Source of the DNA: Acidobacteriota bacterium
Lineage (GTDB): Bacteria; Acidobacteriota; Blastocatellia; RBC074
Reading direction: 5' to 3'
DNA length: 31,374 bases
Assembly: GCA_022614735.1 (NCBI GenBank)
Contig: JAKEHZ010000352.1
Span: forward strand, 1-31,374
The notes under the pieces were generated by a model that ran no database searches, was not told where the DNA came from, and saw nothing but the letters and a program-made list of their open reading frames with translations. The position numbers and the translations under genes were made by a program. Of the stretch, positions 16,216 through 23,863 are shown piece by piece (positions within the stretch are counted from its first letter, which is position 1; each line of letters opens with the position of its first letter).

Positions 16216-16914
16216 ATTGAGTTAGTCTTTTTTGACGCTACTGGGACGCTCTTTGAAGTAAAAGGGAGTATCGGTGAAATCTACCGCAGATTCGCTCATC
16301 GCTATGGCGTCGAGGTAGACTCGAAAAATATCACAGAAGCTTTTTCGCGCAGTTTTCGTAACCAGCCGCCATTAGCATTTCCACCTGGAATTCCTGAAAC
16401 TGATCTGTATAGGCGTGAGCGCGATTGGTGGCGTAGTCTCGTCTATGATGTTTTCATCAACAAACGATTTTTACAATTTGAGGACTTCTTTGCCGAGGTC
16501 TTTGAATACTTCAGAGGAGAAGACGCGTGGCAACTTTTTGATGATGTCATTCCAACATTGACCGCACTTAAAGGGTGCGGCTTGCGATTAGCAGTAATTT
16601 CAAACTTCGACTCTCGGCTTGATGATCTGCTGCGTGTTCTGGAGTTGGATCAATTCTTCGAAGCCATTCATATTTCGAGCCGCATCGGCATCGCGAAACC
16701 TGATGCGATGATATTTATAAACGCGCTGAATCATCATGCTATCGAGCCGAGTGCAGCCTTGCATGTGGGAGATAGTATGCGAGAAGACGCGCTTGGCGCT
16801 GCAGCTGCAGGCATTCACTCTGTCCTGCTCGATCGCGCTAACAAATTTTTCGCTACAGAGAAGGTGAATCGGGTCAGTGGTCTCGACCAATTGGTTGGAT
16901 TGTTGGGGATGTGA
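16216..16914 (+). CDS. HAD-superfamily hydrolase (REG-2/HDHD3-like), unusual start
   Basis: A HAD phosphatase-like protein of about 232 aa. Motif I is LVFFDATGTLF, with the nucleophile Asp; the second Asp is replaced by Thr, as is common in this subgroup. Motif II is LAVISNFDS, motif III the Lys in IGIAKPDAMIF, and motif IV HVGDSMREDALGA. A helical cap lies between (about 15-110). The frame is open from the TGA at 16168-16170, but there is no ATG, GTG or TTG before the first motif; the first TTG (16558) would remove motif I and the cap. I place the start at ATT 16216, exactly where relatives have Met, but this is a guess. No Shine-Dalgarno precedes it. The gene may use a rare start or may be damaged by the repeat at 16181. 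Confidence 0.7.
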   Translation: MELVFFDATGTLFEVKGSIGEIYRRFAHRYGVEVDSKNITEAFSRSFRNQPPLAFPPGIPETDLYRRERDWWRSLVYDVFINKRFLQFEDFFAEVFEYFRGEDAWQLFDDVIPTLTALKGCGLRLAVISNFDSRLDDLLRVLELDQFFEAIHISSRIGIAKPDAMIFINALNHHAIEPSAALHVGDSMREDALGAAAAGIHSVLLDRANKFFATEKVNRVSGLDQLVGLLGM

Positions 16915-17018
16915 TGGCGGCAATTCACCACGGATTGACACGGATGCGACGGATTTTCACGGATTTAATCCGTGCTGATCCGTCGCATCCGTGTCAATCC
17001 GTGGTGAATTGCCGCCAT
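16914..17018. repeat. Perfect 41-bp inverted repeat with nested inner hairpin
   Basis: The arms 16914-16954 and 16978-17018 are exact reverse complements containing CACGGATTG and CACGGATGCGACGGAT. Inside the loop a second stem CACGGATT (16958-16965) / AATCCGTG (16966-16973) uses the same motif. The left arm begins with the last base of the stop codon of the HAD gene. It lies in the 5' region of the next gene on the same strand. Confidence 0.9.
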
Positions 17019-17127
17019 TTACTTAGACATTACACGAGAATGACATTAATTGATGACACGCGAAGAATTCTGAAGTATGATGAGGCTCTTCATCTGCACG
17101 ACAGACCTCAGCATCCGGGAGAATTCA

Positions 17128-20100
17128 ATGAGACAATTGGCGCCCCGAACACCACTGCTCATCGGTATTTCACTTATTCTCATCGTCGCGAGCCTCTGGC
17201 TTCTTCTCTCCAATAAGAACGATAGATCGCAACCAAATTCAAAGCTAGCAATAAGCGCAGAGATCTTGGCAGGCGAAAAGGCACGCACAGATCAACCGGG
17301 CGAGGCGCAAGAATACTACCGCCTAAAGCGCGCGCCTGTCGGGGAATATGCCGTGCCGGTGGAGCGCTACCTGGTCGCTCGCGAGCGGATGCGCTTGATG
17401 CGCCGGCACTCAACAGGGCTCGGAAGAACGCTCTCCACGGATGATCTGCGCAGCCAGGATGTGATGCAGCTATCCCTCGATGCCTGGAACTGGCTGGGGC
17501 CGGGCAATGTCGGCGGACGTACACGCGCACTGCTCATCCATCCTACCAATCCAGATATTATGTATGCGGCTGGCGTGGCAGGCGGAGTGTGGAAAACGAC
17601 CAATGGTGGCGCGATGTGGACACCATTGACTGACCTGATGGCAAACATTGCGGTCTGCTCGCTCGTCATGGATCCGACCAATTCGGAAGTGATTTTTGCC
17701 GGCACCGGAGAAGGGTTTTTTAACGCCGACGGTGTCCGGGGGGCAGGCGTCTTCAAGACAACAGATGGAGGTGCGAATTGGACGCATCTTAATGCGACCA
17801 GAAATGCTGACTTCTTTTTCGTCAACGACCTGGTCATCAGTCCCACCAATAACCTGCGGATATACGCCGCGACTAGAACCGGTCTCTGGCGGTCGCTGGA
17901 TGGAGGGGCAAGCTGGAGCCAGGTTCTGAGCCGTCCCACCGACGGTGGTTGTTTAGACCTGGCGATCCGCACCGATCAGCCGACCGACTATATCTTCGCA
18001 TCGTGCGGTCGAAGAGTGGTGGCCACAATCTTTCGCAATACCACTGCCGAGGGAAGCGGGACCTGGACTCCAGTCTATTCCGAAACAGGAATGGGACGGA
18101 CATCGCTTGCAATCGCCCCATCAGCCCAGAACATCGTTTATGCGTCAGTCTCGAGTCTCACTACTGGCCCATACTTAGACGGATTGCACGCCATCTTACG
18201 ATCGACCAGCAATGGTGATTCGGGGTCGTGGACGGCACAGGTGCGCAATAACGACCCCAACAAACTCAACACCATCCTCTTCTCCAACTCGCTCTTTGCC
18301 TTCCTCACCGAATGCAACCAGGGCACGAGCTCCTTCATTAATCAGGGCTGGTACGACAACTTGCTTGCGGTCGATCCGGTTGACCCGAACCGCGTCTGGG
18401 CCGGTGGCATCGATCTCTTTCGCTCTGATGACGGCGGGGCGAACTGGGGTATCGCTTCTTTCTGGCAGAACCGCAATACCCCGCGGTTCGTCCATGCAGA
18501 CCAACACATCATCGTCTTCCATCCGCAATACAATGGGAATACCAACAAGGTCATGTTCGTCGGCAATGATGGCGGTATCTTTCGTACTGATGACGCGACG
18601 GCTGCGCCGGCGACCGGGCCGATGGCGCCCTGTAATATAATGAACGGAAGTCTCGTATGGACCTCGCTCAACAACAACTATGGCGTGACGCAATTCTATC
18701 ACGGCCTGCCTTACCCTGATGGCAAGAGCTACCTGGGCGGGACTCAGGATAATGGAACCAACCGTGGAACGGATACTGGTGGTTCAGGCGGATGGACCAG
18801 TGTTTTTGGCGGGGATGGAGGATATGTCGCGATCGACCATACTAACCCCAATACTATTTTTGTTGAGACTACAGGTATTTCCATCCGCAGATCGACCAAC
18901 GGCGGCGCCAGTTTCGCTACCGTGGTTAGCGGGATAAACGATACAGGAATGTTTATCAACCCATTTATTATGGACCCCAGCGAGTCGCGGCGATTATGGA
19001 CCGGCGGGCAGTTCATCTGGCGCACTACGAACTCGGCGACAATCTGGTCGAGGGCAAGCACAGCTATAGCGGGGACGGCCGGCAACAGGGTGAGCGCCCT
19101 CGCAGTAGCTCCGACCGATGCGAATTATGTCCTAGTCGGCAGCGGTCAGGGATTCATCAATCGGACCAGCATCAGCCTCACTGCCAATCTGAACACAGTG
19201 TGGCCCAGCGTCCAACCAAGAGCCGGGTTCGTTTCGTGGGTCACCTTCGACCCGACAAATCGAGATATCGCTTATGCCACCTACTCCACTTTCGGTGGAC
19301 AACATGTCTGGCGCAGCATCAACGCTGGAGCCACCTGGTCACCGATTGATGGTTCGGGAACCACCGGAATTCCCGACATCCCGGTGCACTGCATCGTCGT
19401 AGATCCGAGCAACACTGCCCGGCTATTTATCGGCACCGATCTGGGTGTCTTTGTCTCAACCGACAGCGGTGCGACGTGGGCCGTGGAGACGACTGGCTTT
19501 GCGAACACGGTGACTGAATCTCTCAGCCTGGTTACAACATCTGATGGAACGTCTACCTTGTTTGCCTTCACGCATGGGCGCGGCGCCTATCGTGTCGTTG
19601 CAGGGACCGGATGTAATAATTCTCTTACGCCCCCCAGCCAATCCTTTCCGCTCGCGGGGGGTACTGGCGGCGTTAATGTCTCATCCGCGCCTGGCAGTTG
19701 CAGTTGGACTGCCGCGAGCAACGAAAGTTGGATTACGATCACGTCGAGCGGTGGTGGCAGTGGCAATGGAATGGTGAACTTCACAGTGGCGGCAAATCCC
19801 GGCATCAGTCCGCGCGCTGGTACTATCACCATAGCCGGCCGCAGCCTGACCGTGACCCAGGCTGGAACCGCAGCGCACGTCTCGGCAGCGAGTTTCAGAG
19901 GGGGGACAGTCGCGAGCGAGGCAATCACGTCGGCTTTCGGATTGAGCCTGGGCACAGCGATCACCGCGGCCAGCACGACTACACTCCCGACCACACTCGC
20001 CGGGACTCGCGTCGCTGTCCGAGACAGCGGCGGAACCGAGCGGTTCGCACAGCTTTTCTACGTCTCTCCAACACAGGTCAACTACCTTATGCCGTCGGGA

Positions 20101-20586
20101 GTGGTGAACGGAACGGCGACTATAACTATCACCAGTGGGGATGGTTTGGTCTCGGTGGGAACGGTTCAAATCTCCACCGTCGCGCCGGGCCTTTTTGCGG
20201 CTAATGCCAACGGTGAGGGCGTGGCATCGGCGGCCGCGCTGCGTGTGAGTGCAGACGGCTCGCAGCGATTTGAACCGGTCGCACGGTTCGACACAGCGCA
20301 AAACAAGTTTGTCTCCGTTCCGATCGATCTCGGCCCGCCAACCGACGAGGTCTACCTGGTCTTATACGGCACCGGCTTCCGCTTCCGCAGCAGCCTGTCG
20401 GCCACCAACGTCTTGGTCGGCGGCGAAGCTGCAGCGGTCAGTTTCGCCGGCGCTCAGGGTACATTTTTCGGGCTTGACCAGATCAATGCTCGTTTGTCAC
20501 GGAGCTTGATCGGGCGAGGCGAGGTGATTGTGATATTGACCGTTGATAACCAACCGGGCAATGTCGTCGGCGTCAATATCAGATGA
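17128..20586 (+). CDS. Large secreted BNR/sortilin-like protein with BACON and Solibacter C-terminal domains
   Basis: A 1152-aa extracytoplasmic protein. ATG 17128 (GGGAG six bases upstream) gives a signal peptide or anchor with core LLIGISLILIVASLWLLL; an upstream in-frame ATG at 17077 lacks these marks. Residues of about 100-830 are a beta-propeller series with recurrent BNR/Asp-box motifs (GVWKTTNGGAMWTP, GVFKTTDGGANWTH, GLWRSLDGGASWSQ, HVWRSINAGATWSP). A BACON-type domain follows at about 835-911 (CSWTAASNESWITITSS... AGTITIAGRSLTVTQAG). The C-terminus (about 917-1152) matches the 'Solibacter uncharacterised C-terminal' type (FYVSPTQVNYLMPSG, VAPGLFAAN, LVLYGTGFR). BNR propellers often bind glycans or are glycosidase-like; the enzymatic residues are not evident, so a surface adhesion or binding role is the cautious reading. 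Confidence 0.87.
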   Translation: MRQLAPRTPLLIGISLILIVASLWLLLSNKNDRSQPNSKLAISAEILAGEKARTDQPGEAQEYYRLKRAPVGEYAVPVERYLVARERMRLMRRHSTGLGRTLSTDDLRSQDVMQLSLDAWNWLGPGNVGGRTRALLIHPTNPDIMYAAGVAGGVWKTTNGGAMWTPLTDLMANIAVCSLVMDPTNSEVIFAGTGEGFFNADGVRGAGVFKTTDGGANWTHLNATRNADFFFVNDLVISPTNNLRIYAATRTGLWRSLDGGASWSQVLSRPTDGGCLDLAIRTDQPTDYIFASCGRRVVATIFRNTTAEGSGTWTPVYSETGMGRTSLAIAPSAQNIVYASVSSLTTGPYLDGLHAILRSTSNGDSGSWTAQVRNNDPNKLNTILFSNSLFAFLTECNQGTSSFINQGWYDNLLAVDPVDPNRVWAGGIDLFRSDDGGANWGIASFWQNRNTPRFVHADQHIIVFHPQYNGNTNKVMFVGNDGGIFRTDDATAAPATGPMAPCNIMNGSLVWTSLNNNYGVTQFYHGLPYPDGKSYLGGTQDNGTNRGTDTGGSGGWTSVFGGDGGYVAIDHTNPNTIFVETTGISIRRSTNGGASFATVVSGINDTGMFINPFIMDPSESRRLWTGGQFIWRTTNSATIWSRASTAIAGTAGNRVSALAVAPTDANYVLVGSGQGFINRTSISLTANLNTVWPSVQPRAGFVSWVTFDPTNRDIAYATYSTFGGQHVWRSINAGATWSPIDGSGTTGIPDIPVHCIVVDPSNTARLFIGTDLGVFVSTDSGATWAVETTGFANTVTESLSLVTTSDGTSTLFAFTHGRGAYRVVAGTGCNNSLTPPSQSFPLAGGTGGVNVSSAPGSCSWTAASNESWITITSSGGGSGNGMVNFTVAANPGISPRAGTITIAGRSLTVTQAGTAAHVSAASFRGGTVASEAITSAFGLSLGTAITAASTTTLPTTLAGTRVAVRDSGGTERFAQLFYVSPTQVNYLMPSGVVNGTATITITSGDGLVSVGTVQISTVAPGLFAANANGEGVASAAALRVSADGSQRFEPVARFDTAQNKFVSVPIDLGPPTDEVYLVLYGTGFRFRSSLSATNVLVGGEAAAVSFAGAQGTFFGLDQINARLSRSLIGRGEVIVILTVDNQPGNVVGVNIR

Positions 20587-20628
20587 TGGTACATTGCACA
20601 AAACTGGGATTTACTTAAGGGGGAATCG

Positions 20629-21321
20629 ATGAAATTCGGAGTCCTTTTCACGATCGCATCTCTTTGCGCATTGACAACAATCTGGGCTTGTTCCTACGTC
20701 CCCTCAAAAAAACATCGCTCGTATTCTCCTGCTCCGTCTAGCGCGCTTGTTACGAAAACCTCTCCTACGCCAGTGACGACAAAGATGTCATTGCGCGAAG
20801 CAGTGGCCAGGGGATTGATTGAAGTTTTCGGGGATGATTTTGACATTGAATCAGTGCGGATAAACATCTTGTCAAAAGCGAGTATGCCCCTGGAGATAAC
20901 TATCGACGCAGGGACGGTTTTCGAAAAAGCTCCTTCCGGAAAGATGATCATAAAAGAAATGAGAATAGTAACACTTCCGGTTCATGGAAACCGCCAATCT
21001 ATCAATGTCAACGCTGCTGATATGGGTTTATGCAGGTGTTCTGATGTCGATGAAAGCGATAAACTAACAGTCAGCCAGTCGTCACCCCCGGCTGAGATCA
21101 GGAAGTTGCTCGAACTACCAGAATTCCGGGAGGAGGACGCCCGCCTCCAACAGTTCGCAATCTGGACTATCACGGACAATCCCACGAGAAATGGATACTG
21201 CAAGATTGATGAAGGTGGAATCGTAACAAGCATCGAGCTGGAGGGGATAGAAAGAATCCGTTACATTTTTGAACAGGCTGGTATCTCAACCAAAAAATAT
21301 CGGGCACTTCGTAAAGGGTAA
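20629..21321 (+). CDS. Putative lipoprotein of unknown function
   Basis: A 230-aa protein I do not recognise. The N-terminus has a short lipoprotein signal, VLFTIASLCALTTIWAC, with Cys21 as the likely lipidated residue (lipobox I-W-A-C is atypical). A Ser/Pro/Thr-rich tether (about 24-52) leads to a mixed alpha/beta domain, with ADMGLCRCSDVDES near the middle. AGGGGGA precedes ATG 20629. It lies 42 bp after the BNR protein and is likely co-transcribed, so a role at the cell envelope with that protein is possible. Its stop codon overlaps the 35-bp inverted repeat. Confidence 0.7.
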   Translation: MKFGVLFTIASLCALTTIWACSYVPSKKHRSYSPAPSSALVTKTSPTPVTTKMSLREAVARGLIEVFGDDFDIESVRINILSKASMPLEITIDAGTVFEKAPSGKMIIKEMRIVTLPVHGNRQSINVNAADMGLCRCSDVDESDKLTVSQSSPPAEIRKLLELPEFREEDARLQQFAIWTITDNPTRNGYCKIDEGGIVTSIELEGIERIRYIFEQAGISTKKYRALRKG

Positions 21322-21402
21322 TTTAGACAGGATTTACAGGATTTATCAGGATTTTGTGAATTGGGCTAAATCCTGATAAATCCTGTAAATCCTGTCTAAA
21401 TT
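21320..21402. repeat. Perfect 35-bp inverted repeat of AGGATTTA-type units
   Basis: The arms 21320-21354 and 21368-21402 are exact reverse complements with units ACAGGATTT and ATCAGGATTT, and a 13-nt loop. The left arm begins inside the stop codon of the lipoprotein gene (21319-21321), and the right arm ends 37 bp from the stop of the convergent SDR gene. It is positioned as a bidirectional 3'-end structure. Confidence 0.9.
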
Positions 21403-21439
21403 TTCTTGGCATATCTCCAGTCTATTTCAACTGCCATCA

Positions 21440-22243
21440 CTATCCTTGTTGAATTTCGAGCGGGAAGACCGTGTCCATCAGAGATGATCCGCCATCCACC
21501 GCGATGACCTGACCCGTAATCCAACCTGCACCCTCCGAGCAGAGCAGCACTACTGCGTTCCCAACATCCGCCGGGGTCGTCAAACGTCCCATCGGAGTCC
21601 ATCCGCTCTCGTGCCATCCTCTCGCGAGGTTCTGCACTTCTTGCGGCAGGCTGTTTAAGACACTGTCTTCAGTGAGTCCGGGGCTGATGGCGTTGACCGT
21701 GATACCGCTCTTGGCCAGCGCTACCGCGAAGTAGCGGCACAGCGACTCCATCGCAGCCTTTGCTGATCCCATCGCGATCCATGGCTGCCAGCTTCCAGTG
21801 CGGGCGCTGGGGGCGTATGTTACGGCGATGATTCTGCTGCCTTCAGTCATAAGGCGGGTCGCCTCTTGTACTCCCACCAGAAACGCCTTAGCCTGGGAAT
21901 CTACGGCCATATCCCAATTTCTCAGGGTGATGTCTAACGGGGCCTGGTAGAAAGTGGCTAACTCAGGTCGCGCATTGCTCACGAAGATGTCAAGCTTGCC
22001 GAACTCATCACGCACCTGGTTGAACATCCGTCTGACATCACCCGGACGCGAAACGTCAGCTTGAATGATGAGGCTATCAACACTTCGCTCACGGACCATA
22101 GCAAGGGTATGGTTAGCAGCTGCCTCATTCTGGTAATAGTGTATGGCTACTTTGACGCCACTCTCGGCCAGCTTCAGGGCGATCCCTCTGCCGATACCGC
22201 GTGAGCTGCCGGTGACCAGGGCGTGTTTTCCAATGAGTGACAT
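21440..22243 (-). CDS. SDR-family protein with altered catalytic tyrosine (FabL-like)
   Basis: A 267-aa short-chain dehydrogenase/reductase fold. The cofactor motif TGSSRGIG (11-18) and the region after it favour NADP(H) binding, and the NNAG motif is changed to SNAR (89-92). Ser146 and Lys162 of the active site are present, but the tyrosine is not: position 158 (Y-x3-K) is Met, and position 155 (Y-x6-K, as in enoyl-ACP reductase III) is Trp. The rest is well conserved (AKAAMESLCRYFAVALAKSGITVNAISPG, ITGQVIAVDGG). It may be a specialised or non-redox SDR subgroup. ATG 22243 follows GAGGAG, directly after leader copy B. It is likely in one transcript with the unknown gene upstream (22570-23607). 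Confidence 0.85.
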   Translation of the reverse strand: MSLIGKHALVTGSSRGIGRGIALKLAESGVKVAIHYYQNEAAANHTLAMVRERSVDSLIIQADVSRPGDVRRMFNQVRDEFGKLDIFVSNARPELATFYQAPLDITLRNWDMAVDSQAKAFLVGVQEATRLMTEGSRIIAVTYAPSARTGSWQPWIAMGSAKAAMESLCRYFAVALAKSGITVNAISPGLTEDSVLNSLPQEVQNLARGWHESGWTPMGRLTTPADVGNAVVLLCSEGAGWITGQVIAVDGGSSLMDTVFPLEIQQG

Positions 22244-22338
22244 GGTGATCTCCTCGACAACTACTGGGAGCGCTTGCGCTTCCAGTAGTTGTCATCGTTT
22301 CAGGGCGTCGACCACTGCGACATGAACGACTCCTCAGG
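22244..22338 (-). promoter_or_regulatory. Leader element, copy B, in front of the SDR gene
   Basis: Read on the minus strand this has GAGGAG (22330-22335), the short frame MSQWSTP (22300-22323), the 8-nt spacer AACGATGA, a 16-bp hairpin (arms 22276-22291 and 22258-22273, one mismatch), GAGGAG (22250-22255) and the SDR start. The order and spacing equal copy A at 145-234 and copy D at 23608-23692. Confidence 0.6.
22300..22323 (-). CDS. Possible leader peptide MSQWSTP
   Basis: The frame is ATG TCG CAG TGG TCG ACG CCC TGA, with GAGGAG six bases before the ATG, as good a ribosome binding site as that of the SDR gene itself. It shares the ATG-TCG start and ACG-CCC-TGA end with copies A and C but has a different interior including Trp. 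Whether it is translated cannot be seen from sequence. Confidence 0.4.
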   Translation of the reverse strand: MSQWSTP

Positions 22339-22342
22339 AAAT

Positions 22343-22432
22343 CCCTGGGTACGCATCGCTTCCAGCGTGCCAGGTCTCCGGTAACGACCGCCTGTCGAAG
22401 ACTGGCACGCTGGAAGCGATGCGTACCCAGGG
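22343..22432. repeat. Perfect 31-bp inverted repeat between leader copies B and C
   Basis: The arms 22343-22373 and 22402-22432 are exact reverse complements with a 28-nt loop, containing TACGCATCGCTTCCAGCG. On the minus strand it follows the short frame of copy C at the place where the other copies have their 16-bp hairpin, so it may be a replacement or an insertion there. Confidence 0.9.
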
Positions 22433-22434
22433 CG

Positions 22435-22485
22435 CTTCCATTGTTTCAGGGCGTCGTCCATGACGACATGAACGACACCTCTGAA
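22435..22485 (-). promoter_or_regulatory. Leader element, copy C (lacks its own hairpin and gene)
   Basis: On the minus strand it has GAGGTG (22476-22481), the frame MSSWTTP (22446-22469) and AACAATGG, then the 31-bp repeat in place of the 16-bp hairpin. It lies directly upstream of copy B, so the SDR transcript would carry two such frames in tandem. Confidence 0.5.
22446..22469 (-). CDS. Possible leader peptide MSSWTTP
   Basis: The frame is ATG TCG TCA TGG ACG ACG CCC TGA, preceded by the weaker ribosome site GAGGTG. It has the same length as the copy B frame, with Trp at the same codon (four) and the same Thr-Pro-stop end, though interior codons differ. Confidence 0.35.
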   Translation of the reverse strand: MSSWTTP

Positions 22486-22488
22486 ATT

Positions 22489-22570
22489 GTACAGCAACCT
22501 TTCCAGGTTGCTGTTGTTTCCGCGATGGTCACATCAGTGAGTCAACAGCAACCTGGAAAGGTTGCTGTAC
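22489..22570. repeat. Perfect 28-bp inverted repeat after the unknown gene
   Basis: The arms 22489-22516 and 22543-22570 are exact reverse complements (GTACAGCAACCTTTCC type) with a 26-nt loop. It overlaps the last base of the stop codon of the unknown gene (22570-22572), so it forms the 3' end of that gene. A smaller GCAACCT/AGGTTGC symmetry exists inside each arm, allowing alternative folds. Confidence 0.88.
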
Positions 22571-23607
22571 TAGGCGACGGTGATTTTATAATTCACAGTC
22601 AAGTCACCGTCGCTCTCAGAGTGTGAGCCGGACCCATATCCGGGGCTCGAAAATGTTCGATCGATTTTCCCGACCGTGCGTCCTTTGGGGTTTTGAGGGA
22701 TTGTCAGGTCAATTGCATCCATACTGATGCGTACATTGAGCGGCTTCCCGTCAGGCAGTGGAATGCCGGAAAGCTTCAACGGCAAGACGATCGGCTTGTT
22801 GGGACTCGCACTCCGGGAAACGGTGAGCCCGGCGCTGCCCAAGGCTCCGCCACTCAACCGAAGAATGAGACGCTCTTCTGGCCCGGAAAACTCCGGTTCC
22901 ACGCCATCGACAATAATCTCGCCGTGCACCAAGGACTCCGCCCAGGTGATGGTCGCCTGACCATTGGTGATCGTGACCTGCGTGTAGAAAGCATCATCTG
23001 GGGGGACTTGTTTATCGCCTTCACTCAAATTCGTGATCGCCACTTCGGCCAGATCCTGCGCATAAGGCCCTAACTCTTCTCTGGTCTCCTCGGCAATCTG
23101 CCGGCGGATGCGAGTTCTCAAAGGCCTTTCGAGGAAATCGGCCAGGCCCACGATGTTGATATTGGCGCTAAAATCGGTCTGTGGAGTAACGACAAGCTGT
23201 CCCGTAGCGCTGACGCTTACTGCCAGGTAGATGAAAAGCTTCCCCTCATTGATCTGGCCATGGTAGGTTCCCAGTAATTCTGTCCCTGCAGACTCAAATT
23301 CGACGGCGAGCAAGATGCTGCCACCGTGTGCTGCGCTCCAAGATAGAACTGCACTTGATTTGCCCAAGTGGTTGAGTCTGACTTTGCCGCCAGGCACGTC
23401 GAAGTCTGAAATCGTAATCGTAATCGGGTCCAGCAATGCGTGAATCTTGTTCCGAATTTCCGCAGGGATGGCCCCACAAATGTCTTTCGTATTATCGAGC
23501 CGGCTCAAATCGAATTTGTTGTCGCCAGTGCTGAGGTCGAGATTGATGCAGCTTAACCCCAAGTTTAATGGCCAGAATGCGGTATCACTGTAAGTTACTG
23601 TTGGCAT
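22570..23607 (-). CDS. Unrecognised 345-aa beta-rich protein
   Basis: I do not recognise this protein. ATG 23607 is chosen because AGGAG lies seven bases upstream and the longer frame to 23811 runs through leader copy D. There is no signal peptide or membrane helix. The sequence starts MPTVTYSDTAFWPLNLGL and is rich in predicted strands (ITITISDFDVPGGKVRLNHL, GKLFIYLAVSVSATGQLVV). A central charged helical stretch with LRTRIRRQIAEETREELGPYAQDLAEVAI follows, and the C-terminus has Gly/Ser-rich GYGSGSHSESDGDLTV. It precedes the SDR gene on the same strand and both have the same leader element, which suggests shared control. Confidence 0.7.
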   Translation of the reverse strand: MPTVTYSDTAFWPLNLGLSCINLDLSTGDNKFDLSRLDNTKDICGAIPAEIRNKIHALLDPITITISDFDVPGGKVRLNHLGKSSAVLSWSAAHGGSILLAVEFESAGTELLGTYHGQINEGKLFIYLAVSVSATGQLVVTPQTDFSANINIVGLADFLERPLRTRIRRQIAEETREELGPYAQDLAEVAITNLSEGDKQVPPDDAFYTQVTITNGQATITWAESLVHGEIIVDGVEPEFSGPEERLILRLSGGALGSAGLTVSRSASPNKPIVLPLKLSGIPLPDGKPLNVRISMDAIDLTIPQNPKGRTVGKIDRTFSSPGYGSGSHSESDGDLTVNYKITVA

Positions 23608-23692
23608 TATGTCTCCTGCGGCAACTACTGGAAGCGCTGCGCTCCCAGTAGTTGTCAATGTTTCAGGGCGTCGCAAAGATTGCCCCGCCCAT
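23608..23692 (-). promoter_or_regulatory. Leader element, copy D, in front of the unknown gene
   Basis: On the minus strand it has the frame MGGAIFATP (23663-23692), the 8-nt spacer AACATTGA, a 16-bp hairpin (arms 23639-23654 and 23622-23637, one mismatch), AGGAG at 23613-23617 and the gene start at 23607. Homology to copies A-C begins only at GCGACGCCCTGAAAC; sequence further upstream differs and the ribosome site before the short frame is weak. Confidence 0.55.
23663..23692 (-). CDS. Possible leader peptide MGGAIFATP
   Basis: The frame is ATG GGC GGG GCA ATC TTT GCG ACG CCC TGA, nine codons. The Thr-Pro-stop end is homologous to copies A-C, but the ATG side is not, so the in-frame ATG could be a coincidence. 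Only a weak AAGAG precedes it. Confidence 0.25.
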   Translation of the reverse strand: MGGAIFATP

Positions 23693-23815
23693 GCTCTTGT
23701 TTTAGAATACAGGTTGCCTTCAGGCTTCTCTGCCGAACATCCCCGGGAGTTGCTCCCTACGCCACAGACCATAGCTTGAGAGCGGCGGGGAGTCTTTAGA
23801 AAGCTCATCAATTGT

Positions 23816-23844
23816 TGATCAATTCTTTATCAATGAGTTATTAA
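23816..23844 (+). promoter_or_regulatory. Weak candidate promoter for the winged-helix regulator gene
   Basis: TTGATC (23816-23821), a 17-bp spacer and TTATTA (23839-23844) lie just before the regulator's ATG at 23864. The region also contains the palindrome TTGATCAA (23816-23823), a possible operator. The -10 match is poor. Confidence 0.25.
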
Positions 23845-23863
23845 CGACCATCCAGAGGCAGTC

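Noticed and set aside
23608..23811. Longer N-terminus of the unknown protein (start at 23811)
   Set aside because: This extension is the translation of leader copy D and its hairpin, is low in family-like features, and a good AGGAG precedes ATG 23607.
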